This document shows, one piece after another, positions 14,329 through 21,975 of a stretch of 64,000 nucleotides of DNA. The notes under the pieces are model-generated. The model was given only the letters and a program-made list of their open reading frames with translations. It was not told the DNA's origin and ran no database searches. Source of the DNA: Flavobacterium sp. SM15 (GTDB taxonomy: Bacteria > Bacteroidota > Bacteroidia > Flavobacteriales > Flavobacteriaceae); contig NZ_JAKLTO010000006.1 of assembly GCF_022012335.1 (NCBI RefSeq), positions 109,631 to 173,630 on the forward strand. Direction: 5' to 3'. The stretch's first letter is position 1; every line of letters starts with the position of its first letter. The translations under genes were made by a program, and so were the position numbers.

Positions 14329-16719
14329 TTAGTTTCTTAGAGGTTTTCCTTTGGTTAACATGAATTGGATTCTTTCCAAAGTTTTTCTTTCGGTACAAAG
14401 TGATAAGAAGGCTTCTCTTTCTAGGTCTAACAAGTATTGTTCGCTTACTAAAGTTGGTTCGGATAAATCTCCACCAGCCATTACATAAGCCAATTTGTTA
14501 GCGATTTTCTGGTCGTGTTCCGAAATGTATTGTCCGGCAACCATCTGATCGGTTCCAACCAAGAACATACCTAAAGCCTGTTTTCCTAAAACTTTGATAT
14601 CCTTGCGTTTAACTGGCTGAGTATAACCGGCTTCCGCCATTAAAATTGCATGTTTTTTAGCTTCGGCAATCTGACGGTCTTTGTTTACAACTACGATATC
14701 TTTTCCTTTTTGAAGTACTCCGATGTCGAACCCTTCATAAGCAGAAGTTGCAACTTTAGCCATACCAACAGTTAAGAAATATTCTTGTAAAGTGTTCAAT
14801 TCCACATCGTTTTTACGGAAGGTATCGGAAGCTCTTAAAGCCATTTCCTTAGAACCACCACCACCAGGGATTACACCAACACCAAATTCTACTAGACCAA
14901 TATAGGTTTCAGCTGCGGCAACTGCTCTGTCTGCATGCATGGTTAATTCGCAACCACCACCTAAAGTCATTCCGTGAGGGGCTGCAATTACAGGGATTCC
15001 AGAATAACGAACTTTCATCATTGTGTCTTGAAACATCTTGATTGCTAAGTTTAATTCGTCGTATTCCTGTTCAACAGCCATCATGAAAATCATGGCTAAG
15101 TTAGCTCCAACAGAGAAATTTGCAGCTTGGTTCCCGATTACTAATCCTCGGAAATCTTTTTCAGCTAAATCGATGGCTTTGTTGATTCCCTGGATAACAC
15201 CACCACCAATTGAGTTCATTTTCGACTGGAATTCTAAGTTTAAGATTCCGTCTCCTAAATCCTGAACGATTGCCTCGCTGTTACTCCACACTTTTTTAGT
15301 TTCACGGATGTTGTTCAAGATGATAAAAGCATCTTGTCCCGGAACTTTAACTTGTGATTTTGAAGCAGTATCGTAGTAATGTGTAGCACCTTCTTTTACA
15401 GAGTAAAACGATTTGTTACCTGAAGTAATCATTTCAGTAACCCAAGCAGCAGGAGCAAGGCCTTCCGCTTTCATTAATTCAATTCCTTTTTCTACACCGA
15501 TGGCATCCCAAATTTCGAATGGTCCGTTTTCCCAACCGAAACCAGCTTTCATGGCATCGTCAATTTTGTAGAAATCATCAGTAATTTCAGGAACTCTGTT
15601 GGAAACGTAAGCAAACATTGCCGAGAAACTTTTTCTGTAGAATTCTCCGGCTTTGTCTTTTCCTTTTACCAATACTTTGAAACGATCAATTGGTTTGTCA
15701 ATCGTTTTGGTAAGTTCTAAAGTGGCGAACGATGCTTTTTTAGCCGCTCGGTATTCTAAAGTATCTAAATCTAAGGATAGGATATCTTTGTCTACTTTTT
15801 TATAGAAACCTTGTCCGGTTTTGCTTCCTAACCATTTGTTTTCCATCATTTTGTTGATGAAATCGGGTAGTTTGAACAAGTCGTGTGCTTCGTCATTCGG
15901 ACAGTTTTCGTAGATTCCGTTGGCTACGTGAACCAAAGTGTCCAAACCAACAACATCAACCGTTCTGAATGTCGCTGATTTTGGTCTTCCGATAACTGGA
16001 CCAGTCAATTTATCCACTTCTTCAATAGTTAAGCCCATCTCTTTTACCAAGTGGAATAAACTCTGAATTCCGAAGATTCCGATTCTGTTTCCGATAAAAG
16101 CCGGAGTATCCTTAGCAACAACAGAAGTTTTTCCTAAAAACTTCTCACCATATTCATTCAAGAAATCCAATACTTCTTTAGAAGTTTGAGGCCCTGGAAT
16201 GATTTCGAATAATTTCAAGTAACGAGCCGGGTTAAAGAAGTGCGTTCCGCAGAAATGTTTCTGGAAATCTTCGCTTCTGCCTTCACTCATAAAATGAATA
16301 GGAATACCGGAAGTATTTGAGGTAATTAAAGTTCCCGGTTTTCTGTATTTTTCAATCTGTTCAAAAACAGCTTTTTTAATGTCTAATCGTTCAACAACAA
16401 CTTCAATAATCCAGTCGCAATCTTTGATTTTTTCTAAATCATCAGTTGTGTTCCCTGTTGTAATTCGGCTTGCGAATTTCTGATCGTAAATAGGAGAGGG
16501 TTTCGATTTTAAAGCATTTGCCAAATGATCGTTTACCAATCGGTTGCGAACTGCTTTGTTTTCTAACGTTAATCCTTTTTTCTGTTCAGCTTCGGTTAAC
16601 TCACGCGGTACAATGTCCAGAAGCAAAACTTCCACACCGATGTTCGCAAAATGGCAGGCAATCCCTGAACCCATAATTCCTGAACCGATAACTGCTACTT
16701 TTTTAATTAGTCGTTTCAT
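14329..16719 (-). CDS. fadB: 3-hydroxyacyl-CoA dehydrogenase / enoyl-CoA hydratase fusion
   Basis: A 796-residue bifunctional enzyme for steps two and three of beta-oxidation. The order is reversed from E. coli FadB: the NAD-binding domain comes first (VAVIGSGIMGSGIACHFANI, residues 8-27; then SNTSGIPI and THFFNPARYLKL), followed by the dehydrogenase C-terminal domains (about 200-420), and the crotonase-type hydratase domain is at the end (about 480-700; GMTLGGGCELTMHADRAVA and GVGVIPGGGG). This arrangement is usual in Bacteroidota. The 5' leader contains a 9-bp inverted repeat (16747-16777). It is three bases upstream of the thiolase gene and downstream of the MarR regulator. Confidence 0.93.
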   Translation of the reverse strand: MKRLIKKVAVIGSGIMGSGIACHFANIGVEVLLLDIVPRELTEAEQKKGLTLENKAVRNRLVNDHLANALKSKPSPIYDQKFASRITTGNTTDDLEKIKDCDWIIEVVVERLDIKKAVFEQIEKYRKPGTLITSNTSGIPIHFMSEGRSEDFQKHFCGTHFFNPARYLKLFEIIPGPQTSKEVLDFLNEYGEKFLGKTSVVAKDTPAFIGNRIGIFGIQSLFHLVKEMGLTIEEVDKLTGPVIGRPKSATFRTVDVVGLDTLVHVANGIYENCPNDEAHDLFKLPDFINKMMENKWLGSKTGQGFYKKVDKDILSLDLDTLEYRAAKKASFATLELTKTIDKPIDRFKVLVKGKDKAGEFYRKSFSAMFAYVSNRVPEITDDFYKIDDAMKAGFGWENGPFEIWDAIGVEKGIELMKAEGLAPAAWVTEMITSGNKSFYSVKEGATHYYDTASKSQVKVPGQDAFIILNNIRETKKVWSNSEAIVQDLGDGILNLEFQSKMNSIGGGVIQGINKAIDLAEKDFRGLVIGNQAANFSVGANLAMIFMMAVEQEYDELNLAIKMFQDTMMKVRYSGIPVIAAPHGMTLGGGCELTMHADRAVAAAETYIGLVEFGVGVIPGGGGSKEMALRASDTFRKNDVELNTLQEYFLTVGMAKVATSAYEGFDIGVLQKGKDIVVVNKDRQIAEAKKHAILMAEAGYTQPVKRKDIKVLGKQALGMFLVGTDQMVAGQYISEHDQKIANKLAYVMAGGDLSEPTLVSEQYLLDLEREAFLSLCTERKTLERIQFMLTKGKPLRN

Positions 16720-16746
16720 TTGTTGTTACTATTGTTTTTGTAATGG

Positions 16747-16777
16747 TCAAATGAACTTATTAGGTTGTTTCATTTGA
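16747..16777. promoter_or_regulatory. Inverted repeat in the leader of the fadB-like gene
   Basis: TCAAATGAA (16747-16755) and TTCATTTGA (16769-16777) form a perfect 9-bp dyad with 13 bases between. There is no T-run behind it, so it is not a simple terminator; an operator or processing hairpin is possible. Confidence 0.45.
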
Positions 16778-16809
16778 TACTATTAATATTTTAATTGATG
16801 TTTTGCGGT

Positions 16810-17262
16810 TTATTTTTCCAGGCTTTCGTCTGAGAAAATATTTTTATCTACAATCAGTTCATTGATGATTTCAGCAACTTCCATGAAATGATTTAATTGT
16901 TCTTCTGAAACATGTTGTCTGATAGTTTCGTTGAATTTTAAAACTGTTGATTTTGACAATTCGCGTTTCTCTTTTCCCAGTTTGGTAAGATGAATTAATA
17001 CACCTCTGCCATCAACGGGATTTTTTTTTCTTGTAATTAATCCTCTTTCTTCCATTGACTTTAGGGTTCGGGTTAAACTCGTGGCTTCCATTCCCATTCT
17101 TGCACTAATAGCGGTCGAAGGGGTTCCGTTTTCCCTGTCAATACTTAGCAAAGCAAAACCTGTGGCCATGGTTGCCCCATATTTGGTAGCCTCTTCATTA
17201 TACATTCGGGCTACTGCTTGCCAAGTGGCTCTTAAAACATAATCAATAGTTTTATCTTTCAT
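16810..17262 (-). CDS. MarR family transcriptional regulator of the fad operon
   Basis: A 150-residue winged-helix regulator of the MarR family. It contains the DNA-recognition helix region PSTAISARMGMEATSLTRTL (about residues 53-72) and the wing LITRKKNPVDGRGVLIHLT with the conserved DxR. As the first gene of the minus-strand fad cluster it most likely represses these genes and is relieved by an acyl-CoA or similar ligand. Its own promoter carries a 12-bp GC-rich palindrome (17298-17309) in the -33 to -7 spacer, an excellent autoregulatory operator. The ligand is not evident from the sequence. Confidence 0.9.
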   Translation of the reverse strand: MKDKTIDYVLRATWQAVARMYNEEATKYGATMATGFALLSIDRENGTPSTAISARMGMEATSLTRTLKSMEERGLITRKKNPVDGRGVLIHLTKLGKEKRELSKSTVLKFNETIRQHVSEEQLNHFMEVAEIINELIVDKNIFSDESLEK

Positions 17263-17278
17263 AAACTTTTCGTGATTT

Positions 17279-17286
17279 CAAATATA
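17279..17286 (-). promoter_or_regulatory. -7 box TATATTTG of the marR-fad promoter
   Basis: TATATTTG read on the minus strand matches TAnnTTTG, 16 bases before the marR ATG at 17262. At 19-base spacing the -33 position reads ATG and lies within the palindrome 17298-17309. Confidence 0.6.
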
Positions 17287-17297
17287 CAAAAAAATAC

Positions 17298-17309
17298 TAT
17301 GCGCGCATA
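17298..17309. promoter_or_regulatory. Palindromic MarR operator candidate TATGCGCGCATA
   Basis: A perfect 12-bp palindrome, with further symmetric pairs just beyond one mismatch on each side, in an otherwise AT-rich region. It overlaps the -33 to -7 spacer of the promoter. MarR dimers bind short palindromes in such places. Confidence 0.6.
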
Positions 17310-17337
17310 ATAAATTTGAATTATTTTTAAGTTAAAT

Positions 17338-17367
17338 TAAAAAAAAACTCCTCAATTAAGAGGAGTT
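17338..17367 (-). terminator. Terminator after the acyl-CoA ligase gene
   Basis: AACTCCTC-AATTAA-GAGGAGTT hairpin; read on the minus strand it is followed by a run of about nine T. It isolates the ligase gene from the marR-fad promoter. Confidence 0.9.
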
Positions 17368-17376
17368 CCTTGATTT

Positions 17377-19155
17377 TTAGGCATTATTATAAATTTTATC
17401 ATAAAGATTTTGATATTTCTCTTTTATGATTTTACGTTTTAATTTCATAGTCGGGGTCAAATGACCAGCATCAATAGACCAAACATCTGGAGTAAGTTCT
17501 ATTTTTTTAACCTGCTCCCAGTTTCCGAATTTTTTGTTTAGTACTTCAACTTCTTCTTCGATTCTTTGTTTTACTTCCGGGTTTGCTGAAATTTCAGCTT
17601 CTGTCGTTCCAATATTGATGCCTTTTATCTTGGCCCATTCTTTTACGAAATCAAAATTAGGCTGAATGAAAGCAGCTGGCATTTTTTCTCCTTCACCAAC
17701 CACCATGATCTGCTCAATAAAGCGTGATTGTTTCATTGTGTTTTCAATAAGTTGAGGAGCAACATATTTTCCTCCGGAGGTTTTGAACATTTCTTTTTTA
17801 CGGTCGGTAATGCGTAAGAAACCATTAGCATCGACTTCTCCAATATCTCCTGTATGAAAATATCCGTTTTGTAGAGCCTCATCTGTTTTTTCAGGATCTT
17901 TATAATAACCAATCATAACGTTTGGCCCTTTACAAAGGATTTCGCCGTCTTCGGCAATTTTAACTTCGACACCTTCCAGAACACGTCCAACGGTTCCGAT
18001 TTTAAAACCTCTGTTGTTTTGATCATTTACAGCAATTACCGGTGAAGTTTCTGTTAAACCGTAACCTTCCATAATTGGAATTCCTGCAGCAGCAAAAACT
18101 CTGGTTAGTCTTGATTGTAAAGCGGCGCTTCCGGAAACCATCAGCTCCAATTGTCCGCCAAGTCCTTCCTGCCATTTGGAGAAAATGAGTTTGCGGGCGA
18201 TTTTTAATTGGAATTCATACCACCATCCGTTTGCACCGTAAGGTTCGTATTTTAGACCTAAATCAATTGCCCAGAAAAACAATTTCTTTTTGATTCCGTC
18301 TAAAGCGGCTCCTTTTGCATAAATTTTATCATAAACTTTTTCAAGAAGTCTAGGAACAGCAGTCATTACATGAGGTTTTACTTCTTTTAAGTTATCGCTC
18401 ATTTTCTCGATACTTTCTGCGAAATAGATAGAGATACCGTAATATTGGTATAAATACAAAATCATTCTTTCAAAAATATGGCAAACAGGTAAGAAGCTCA
18501 AACCTCTGGTATCACCAGCTCTCAATGGTACACGAGGCGCACTCATTAATACATTGGATACGATATTTTGATGGGTCAGCATAACACCTTTCGGTCTTCC
18601 GGTTGTTCCGGAGGTATAGATAATTGTAGCTAAATCGGTGGTAACTATACTGTTTTTTCGTTCTTCAACTTCATTTTGATTGGAAGTGTCTTTACCCAAT
18701 TCAAGAATCTCTTTCCAGCTTTTGCAACCGGGAATATCATTATAAGAAAAGACTTCGATTAATGTAGGAACTTGATTTCGAATCGATTTCACTTTATCTA
18801 AAACCTCCTGATCAGACACAAAACAATATTTGGATTCCGAATGGTTTAAGATATAAGCATAATCTTCCGCAGCAATTGTTGGATAGATTGGTACCGTTTG
18901 AGCTCCCGTTTGCAGTGCCCCGATATCGGTAATGTTCCATTCTGTTCTGTTATTGGAGGAGATGATTGCAATTTTATCGTTTTTCTGAACTCCCAAACGT
19001 AATAATCCTCTGGAAACTGCATTTGCTTTGTCAAGATATTCCTGAGTGGAAGTTTTTACCCATTCACCGTCGTATTTGGTAACTAAGGCATCGGAGAGGT
19101 TGTACTTTTCAAGCTGGTAATAAGGAAAGTCGAAAAGGCGGGTAACATTAATCAT
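17377..19155 (-). CDS. fadD: Long-chain acyl-CoA synthetase (AMP-forming)
   Basis: A 592-residue adenylate-forming ligase that activates fatty acids to acyl-CoA for the beta-oxidation genes next to it. The start is the ATG at 19155 (MINVTRLFDFPYYQ); an in-frame start at 19179 would add eight residues. Motifs in order: the P-loop IIYTSGTTGRPKGVMLTHQN (about 180-200), PVCHIFERM, GYGLTETSPVIAVN, YFHTGDIGEVDANGFLRITD and RKKEMFKTSGGKYVAP. This is the FAA/ACSL subgroup with a large C-terminal domain. It lies upstream of the MarR operon but is separated from it by a terminator, so it is regulated on its own. Confidence 0.92.
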   Translation of the reverse strand: MINVTRLFDFPYYQLEKYNLSDALVTKYDGEWVKTSTQEYLDKANAVSRGLLRLGVQKNDKIAIISSNNRTEWNITDIGALQTGAQTVPIYPTIAAEDYAYILNHSESKYCFVSDQEVLDKVKSIRNQVPTLIEVFSYNDIPGCKSWKEILELGKDTSNQNEVEERKNSIVTTDLATIIYTSGTTGRPKGVMLTHQNIVSNVLMSAPRVPLRAGDTRGLSFLPVCHIFERMILYLYQYYGISIYFAESIEKMSDNLKEVKPHVMTAVPRLLEKVYDKIYAKGAALDGIKKKLFFWAIDLGLKYEPYGANGWWYEFQLKIARKLIFSKWQEGLGGQLELMVSGSAALQSRLTRVFAAAGIPIMEGYGLTETSPVIAVNDQNNRGFKIGTVGRVLEGVEVKIAEDGEILCKGPNVMIGYYKDPEKTDEALQNGYFHTGDIGEVDANGFLRITDRKKEMFKTSGGKYVAPQLIENTMKQSRFIEQIMVVGEGEKMPAAFIQPNFDFVKEWAKIKGINIGTTEAEISANPEVKQRIEEEVEVLNKKFGNWEQVKKIELTPDVWSIDAGHLTPTMKLKRKIIKEKYQNLYDKIYNNA

Positions 19156-19247
19156 AATTAAGCTGTTTAGTAATCGCAAATTATAAAAAAAATAATAAAA
19201 TTTGCTTAAATTTTTAATAATAGTTAACCAAAAGAAGGGTTATTTCG

Positions 19248-19255
19248 TAATTTTG
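19248..19255 (+). promoter_or_regulatory. Candidate -7 box TAATTTTG for the LTA-synthase-like gene
   Basis: TAATTTTG matches TAnnTTTG, 34 bases before the ATG at 19290. The -33 position has no TTG. Confidence 0.45.
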
Positions 19256-19289
19256 GGCACTTAATTTTACTGATTTTCATCATTTTAAC

Positions 19290-21212
19290 ATGAACAAATT
19301 TATTCGTATTGCAGAATATAAAGCCTTGTTTTATAGACTCTTTTTGGTTTATTTTTTCTATTTCATAGCAAGACTTTTGTTTTTTGCATACAATTATAAA
19401 CTTCTTAAAGTTGATTCTTTTACTGATTATTTAGCATTACAGTATCATGGTTTAGCTTTCGATACAGCTGCGATTTTATACTTAAATGCGCTTTTTATAG
19501 TGCTTTCCATCTTGCCGTTTTGGCATAATACTAAAAGAGGTTATCAGAAATTCCTTTTCTACGTTTACTTTACGTTTAACCTGATTGGATTTGCTACAAA
19601 CTTTATTGATTTTATTTATTACAAATACATTTATTCAAGAACAACGATAGCGGTTTTGGATATTATGAAGCATGAATCCAATAAAGGGAACATGTTTTTC
19701 AGATTCATTGTTAGTTATTGGCACGTGTATGTATTGTTCTTTGTATTAGCTTTTTTATGGATTTACTTGTACCGAAAAGTAAGAGTGGAGCATGAAGCCC
19801 CAAAAGCTAAAGTTGTCTATTTCTCATCTTCTTTGGTTGGTTTATTGGTTATTGCTACACTTGTTGTTGGAGGAATCCGAGGTGATTTCAAAAAAAGCAC
19901 CCGGCCAATCAATTTAATTGACGCTAACAGGCACGTTACCAAATCACAACATGCAGATATTGTTTTAAATACACCTTTTGCAATTATCCGAACTTTAGGA
20001 ACTACAAGCTTTAAAAAGATTAACCTTGTGGATCAAAGTTTAGTGGAAGCTAATTTTCAGCCAATCAAACATTATACAAACAATCCGAAAACTACTCCGA
20101 ATATCGTATTGATTATCACGGAAAGTTTTGGTCGTGAATATTGGGGTTCTTTCAACAAAGACACTAAAATTAAAGGTTATGTTGGGTACACGCCGTTTCT
20201 GGATTCTTTGGCGCAAAACAGTTTGATTTTTACCAACGGATTTGCCAACGGAAGCAAGTCAATACACGGAATGTCATCGATTATTGCAGGAATTCCATCG
20301 TTCAGAGATGCCTTTACATCTTCTCCCTATCCGAAGCAAAAAATCCAGTCGTTGGTTTCAACTTTGAAGGAAGAAGGTTATGATACTTCTTTTTTCCACG
20401 GAGCTCCAAACGGCTCTATGGGATTCTTAGGTTTTGGAAATATTTTAGGTTTTGATCACTATTATGGTAAAACCGAATTTAATAACGATGCGGAACACGA
20501 TGGTGTTTGGGGAATTTGGGACGAGCCTTTCCTTCAGTTTATGAAACAAACTATTGATAAGAAAAAAGCCCCGTTCTTTACTACCGTTTTTACAGTTTCA
20601 TCGCATGAACCTTACATTGTTCCGAAGAAATACGAAGGGAAATTTCCAAAAGGAACCACGCCAATGCACCAATGTGTAGGTTACACCGATTATTCCTTTA
20701 AGAAGTTTTTTGAAGCAGCCAAGAAAGCACCTTGGTATAAGAATACGATTTTCATCATCACTGCCGATCATGGAAATTTAACGGCTTATCCTGAATATGA
20801 AAAAGTGGTAAATCGAAGCGCAACTCCAATCCTGATTTTCAAGCCTGACAATAGTTTAAAAGGTGTAAATACCGATTTAGCACAACAAATTGATATCTAT
20901 CCGACTATTTTAGATATGATAGGTTATGATAAACCTTTCAGAAGTTGGGGAAGAAGTTTGGTAGGCGATAAAAAGATTAAACCGTACACAATTAACTTTA
21001 ACGGAAACCAATATCAGTTTCAACGTGGAAATTATATTTGTACTTTTGACGGCAAGCAAATTACAGGATATTACGATATTAACGATAAAGCTTTGGAACA
21101 CAATTTGATAGCTAAGCCTAATAAGGAAATGCTTGAGAACGGTGAAGCTTGTAAAGCAATTGTTCAGGATTATTTCGAAAGAATTGTCGATCAGAAATTA
21201 TACGCTAAATAA
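19290..21212 (+). CDS. LTA synthase family membrane sulfatase
   Basis: A 640-residue protein with about five N-terminal membrane helices (residues 14-35, 55-75, 90-112, 142-162, 182-202) and a large extracytoplasmic sulfatase-fold domain. The catalytic core shows NIVLIITESFGREYWG (metal-binding Glu), the nucleophile region ANGSKSIHGMSSIIAGIPS and the metal-binding ITADHGNL. LTA-synthase-like enzymes transfer phosphoglycerol, phosphoethanolamine or related groups to lipids or glycans. Bacteroidota lack lipoteichoic acid, so the acceptor here is unknown. The small phosphatase gene follows after eight bases, suggesting that the two act in one envelope pathway. Confidence 0.88.
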   Translation: MNKFIRIAEYKALFYRLFLVYFFYFIARLLFFAYNYKLLKVDSFTDYLALQYHGLAFDTAAILYLNALFIVLSILPFWHNTKRGYQKFLFYVYFTFNLIGFATNFIDFIYYKYIYSRTTIAVLDIMKHESNKGNMFFRFIVSYWHVYVLFFVLAFLWIYLYRKVRVEHEAPKAKVVYFSSSLVGLLVIATLVVGGIRGDFKKSTRPINLIDANRHVTKSQHADIVLNTPFAIIRTLGTTSFKKINLVDQSLVEANFQPIKHYTNNPKTTPNIVLIITESFGREYWGSFNKDTKIKGYVGYTPFLDSLAQNSLIFTNGFANGSKSIHGMSSIIAGIPSFRDAFTSSPYPKQKIQSLVSTLKEEGYDTSFFHGAPNGSMGFLGFGNILGFDHYYGKTEFNNDAEHDGVWGIWDEPFLQFMKQTIDKKKAPFFTTVFTVSSHEPYIVPKKYEGKFPKGTTPMHQCVGYTDYSFKKFFEAAKKAPWYKNTIFIITADHGNLTAYPEYEKVVNRSATPILIFKPDNSLKGVNTDLAQQIDIYPTILDMIGYDKPFRSWGRSLVGDKKIKPYTINFNGNQYQFQRGNYICTFDGKQITGYYDINDKALEHNLIAKPNKEMLENGEACKAIVQDYFERIVDQKLYAK

Positions 21213-21220
21213 TTATTAGG

Positions 21221-21796
21221 ATGAAGAAAAAGATAGGTTTATTGGTTCTTTTGGTTGTTCTCGCAGGTGTGGGAAAATATGTTTATGATATGAACATCAA
21301 CCATAATTTTGAGACCATTACTGAAGGAAAAGTATATAAAAGCGGAGTTATTCCGCCAGATGAAATCGAAGAATACGTAAAGAAATACAAGATCAAATCG
21401 ATAGTTGATTTACGTTTCCCCGGAACAGGAGATTTAGTGAACAATCCTGAAATCCCAGCTGAATTAACCGCTGAAAAAGAAGCAATTGCTAAAATTCCGG
21501 GAGTTAATTATTATAACAATGGTTCGGATCAGGTGCCAAAGCAGGAGAATTTGGACACTTTCTTTAAAATCATGGATAATCCAGCTAATTATCCGGTTTT
21601 GATTCACTGTTACCATGGCGTTGGGCGTGCGGAAATGTATTCGGCATTATATAGAATTGAATATGAAGGAATGGATAGGGATGAGGCCAGAACCAGCACA
21701 CGTGTTCTAACCAAATGGAGTTCTTTCGATTTAGGAAAACCTAAAGGTGATTACCTACACAATTATAAATCAAGAAAAGATAAAGAAACTAAGTAG
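21221..21796 (+). CDS. Dual-specificity/tyrosine phosphatase-like protein, membrane anchored
   Basis: A 191-residue protein. Residues 5-23 are a hydrophobic anchor or uncleaved signal. The remainder is a cysteine-phosphatase fold with SIVDLRFPGTGD and the P-loop HCYHGVGRAEM (Cys130, Arg136), followed by LYRIEYEGMDRDEA. The HCx5R motif is intact, so it should be active, presumably outside the cytoplasm if the anchor is exported. The gene is eight bases after the LTA-synthase-like gene. A lipid-phosphate, glycan-phosphate or protein substrate cannot be distinguished from the sequence. Confidence 0.85.
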   Translation: MKKKIGLLVLLVVLAGVGKYVYDMNINHNFETITEGKVYKSGVIPPDEIEEYVKKYKIKSIVDLRFPGTGDLVNNPEIPAELTAEKEAIAKIPGVNYYNNGSDQVPKQENLDTFFKIMDNPANYPVLIHCYHGVGRAEMYSALYRIEYEGMDRDEARTSTRVLTKWSSFDLGKPKGDYLHNYKSRKDKETK

Positions 21797-21815
21797 TTTT
21801 AGTTCGTGATAGTAA

Positions 21816-21853
21816 ACAACCCTATTTTTAATTAAATAGGGTTGTTTTTTTAT
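21816..21853 (+). terminator. Terminator after the phosphatase gene
   Basis: AACAACCCTATTT and AAATAGGGTTGTT form a perfect 13-bp stem with a short TTAATT loop, followed by T7. Confidence 0.92.
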
Positions 21854-21975
21854 TTATAGTCTGAAAGTCATGCTTAACTGTTTGAAATTTAACAGAATAT
21901 ATGTTTTATTGGTCGGAATTATTTGATTAAAACTGAATATTATCGTAAATTCATAGGTAACAAACATTCAGAATT

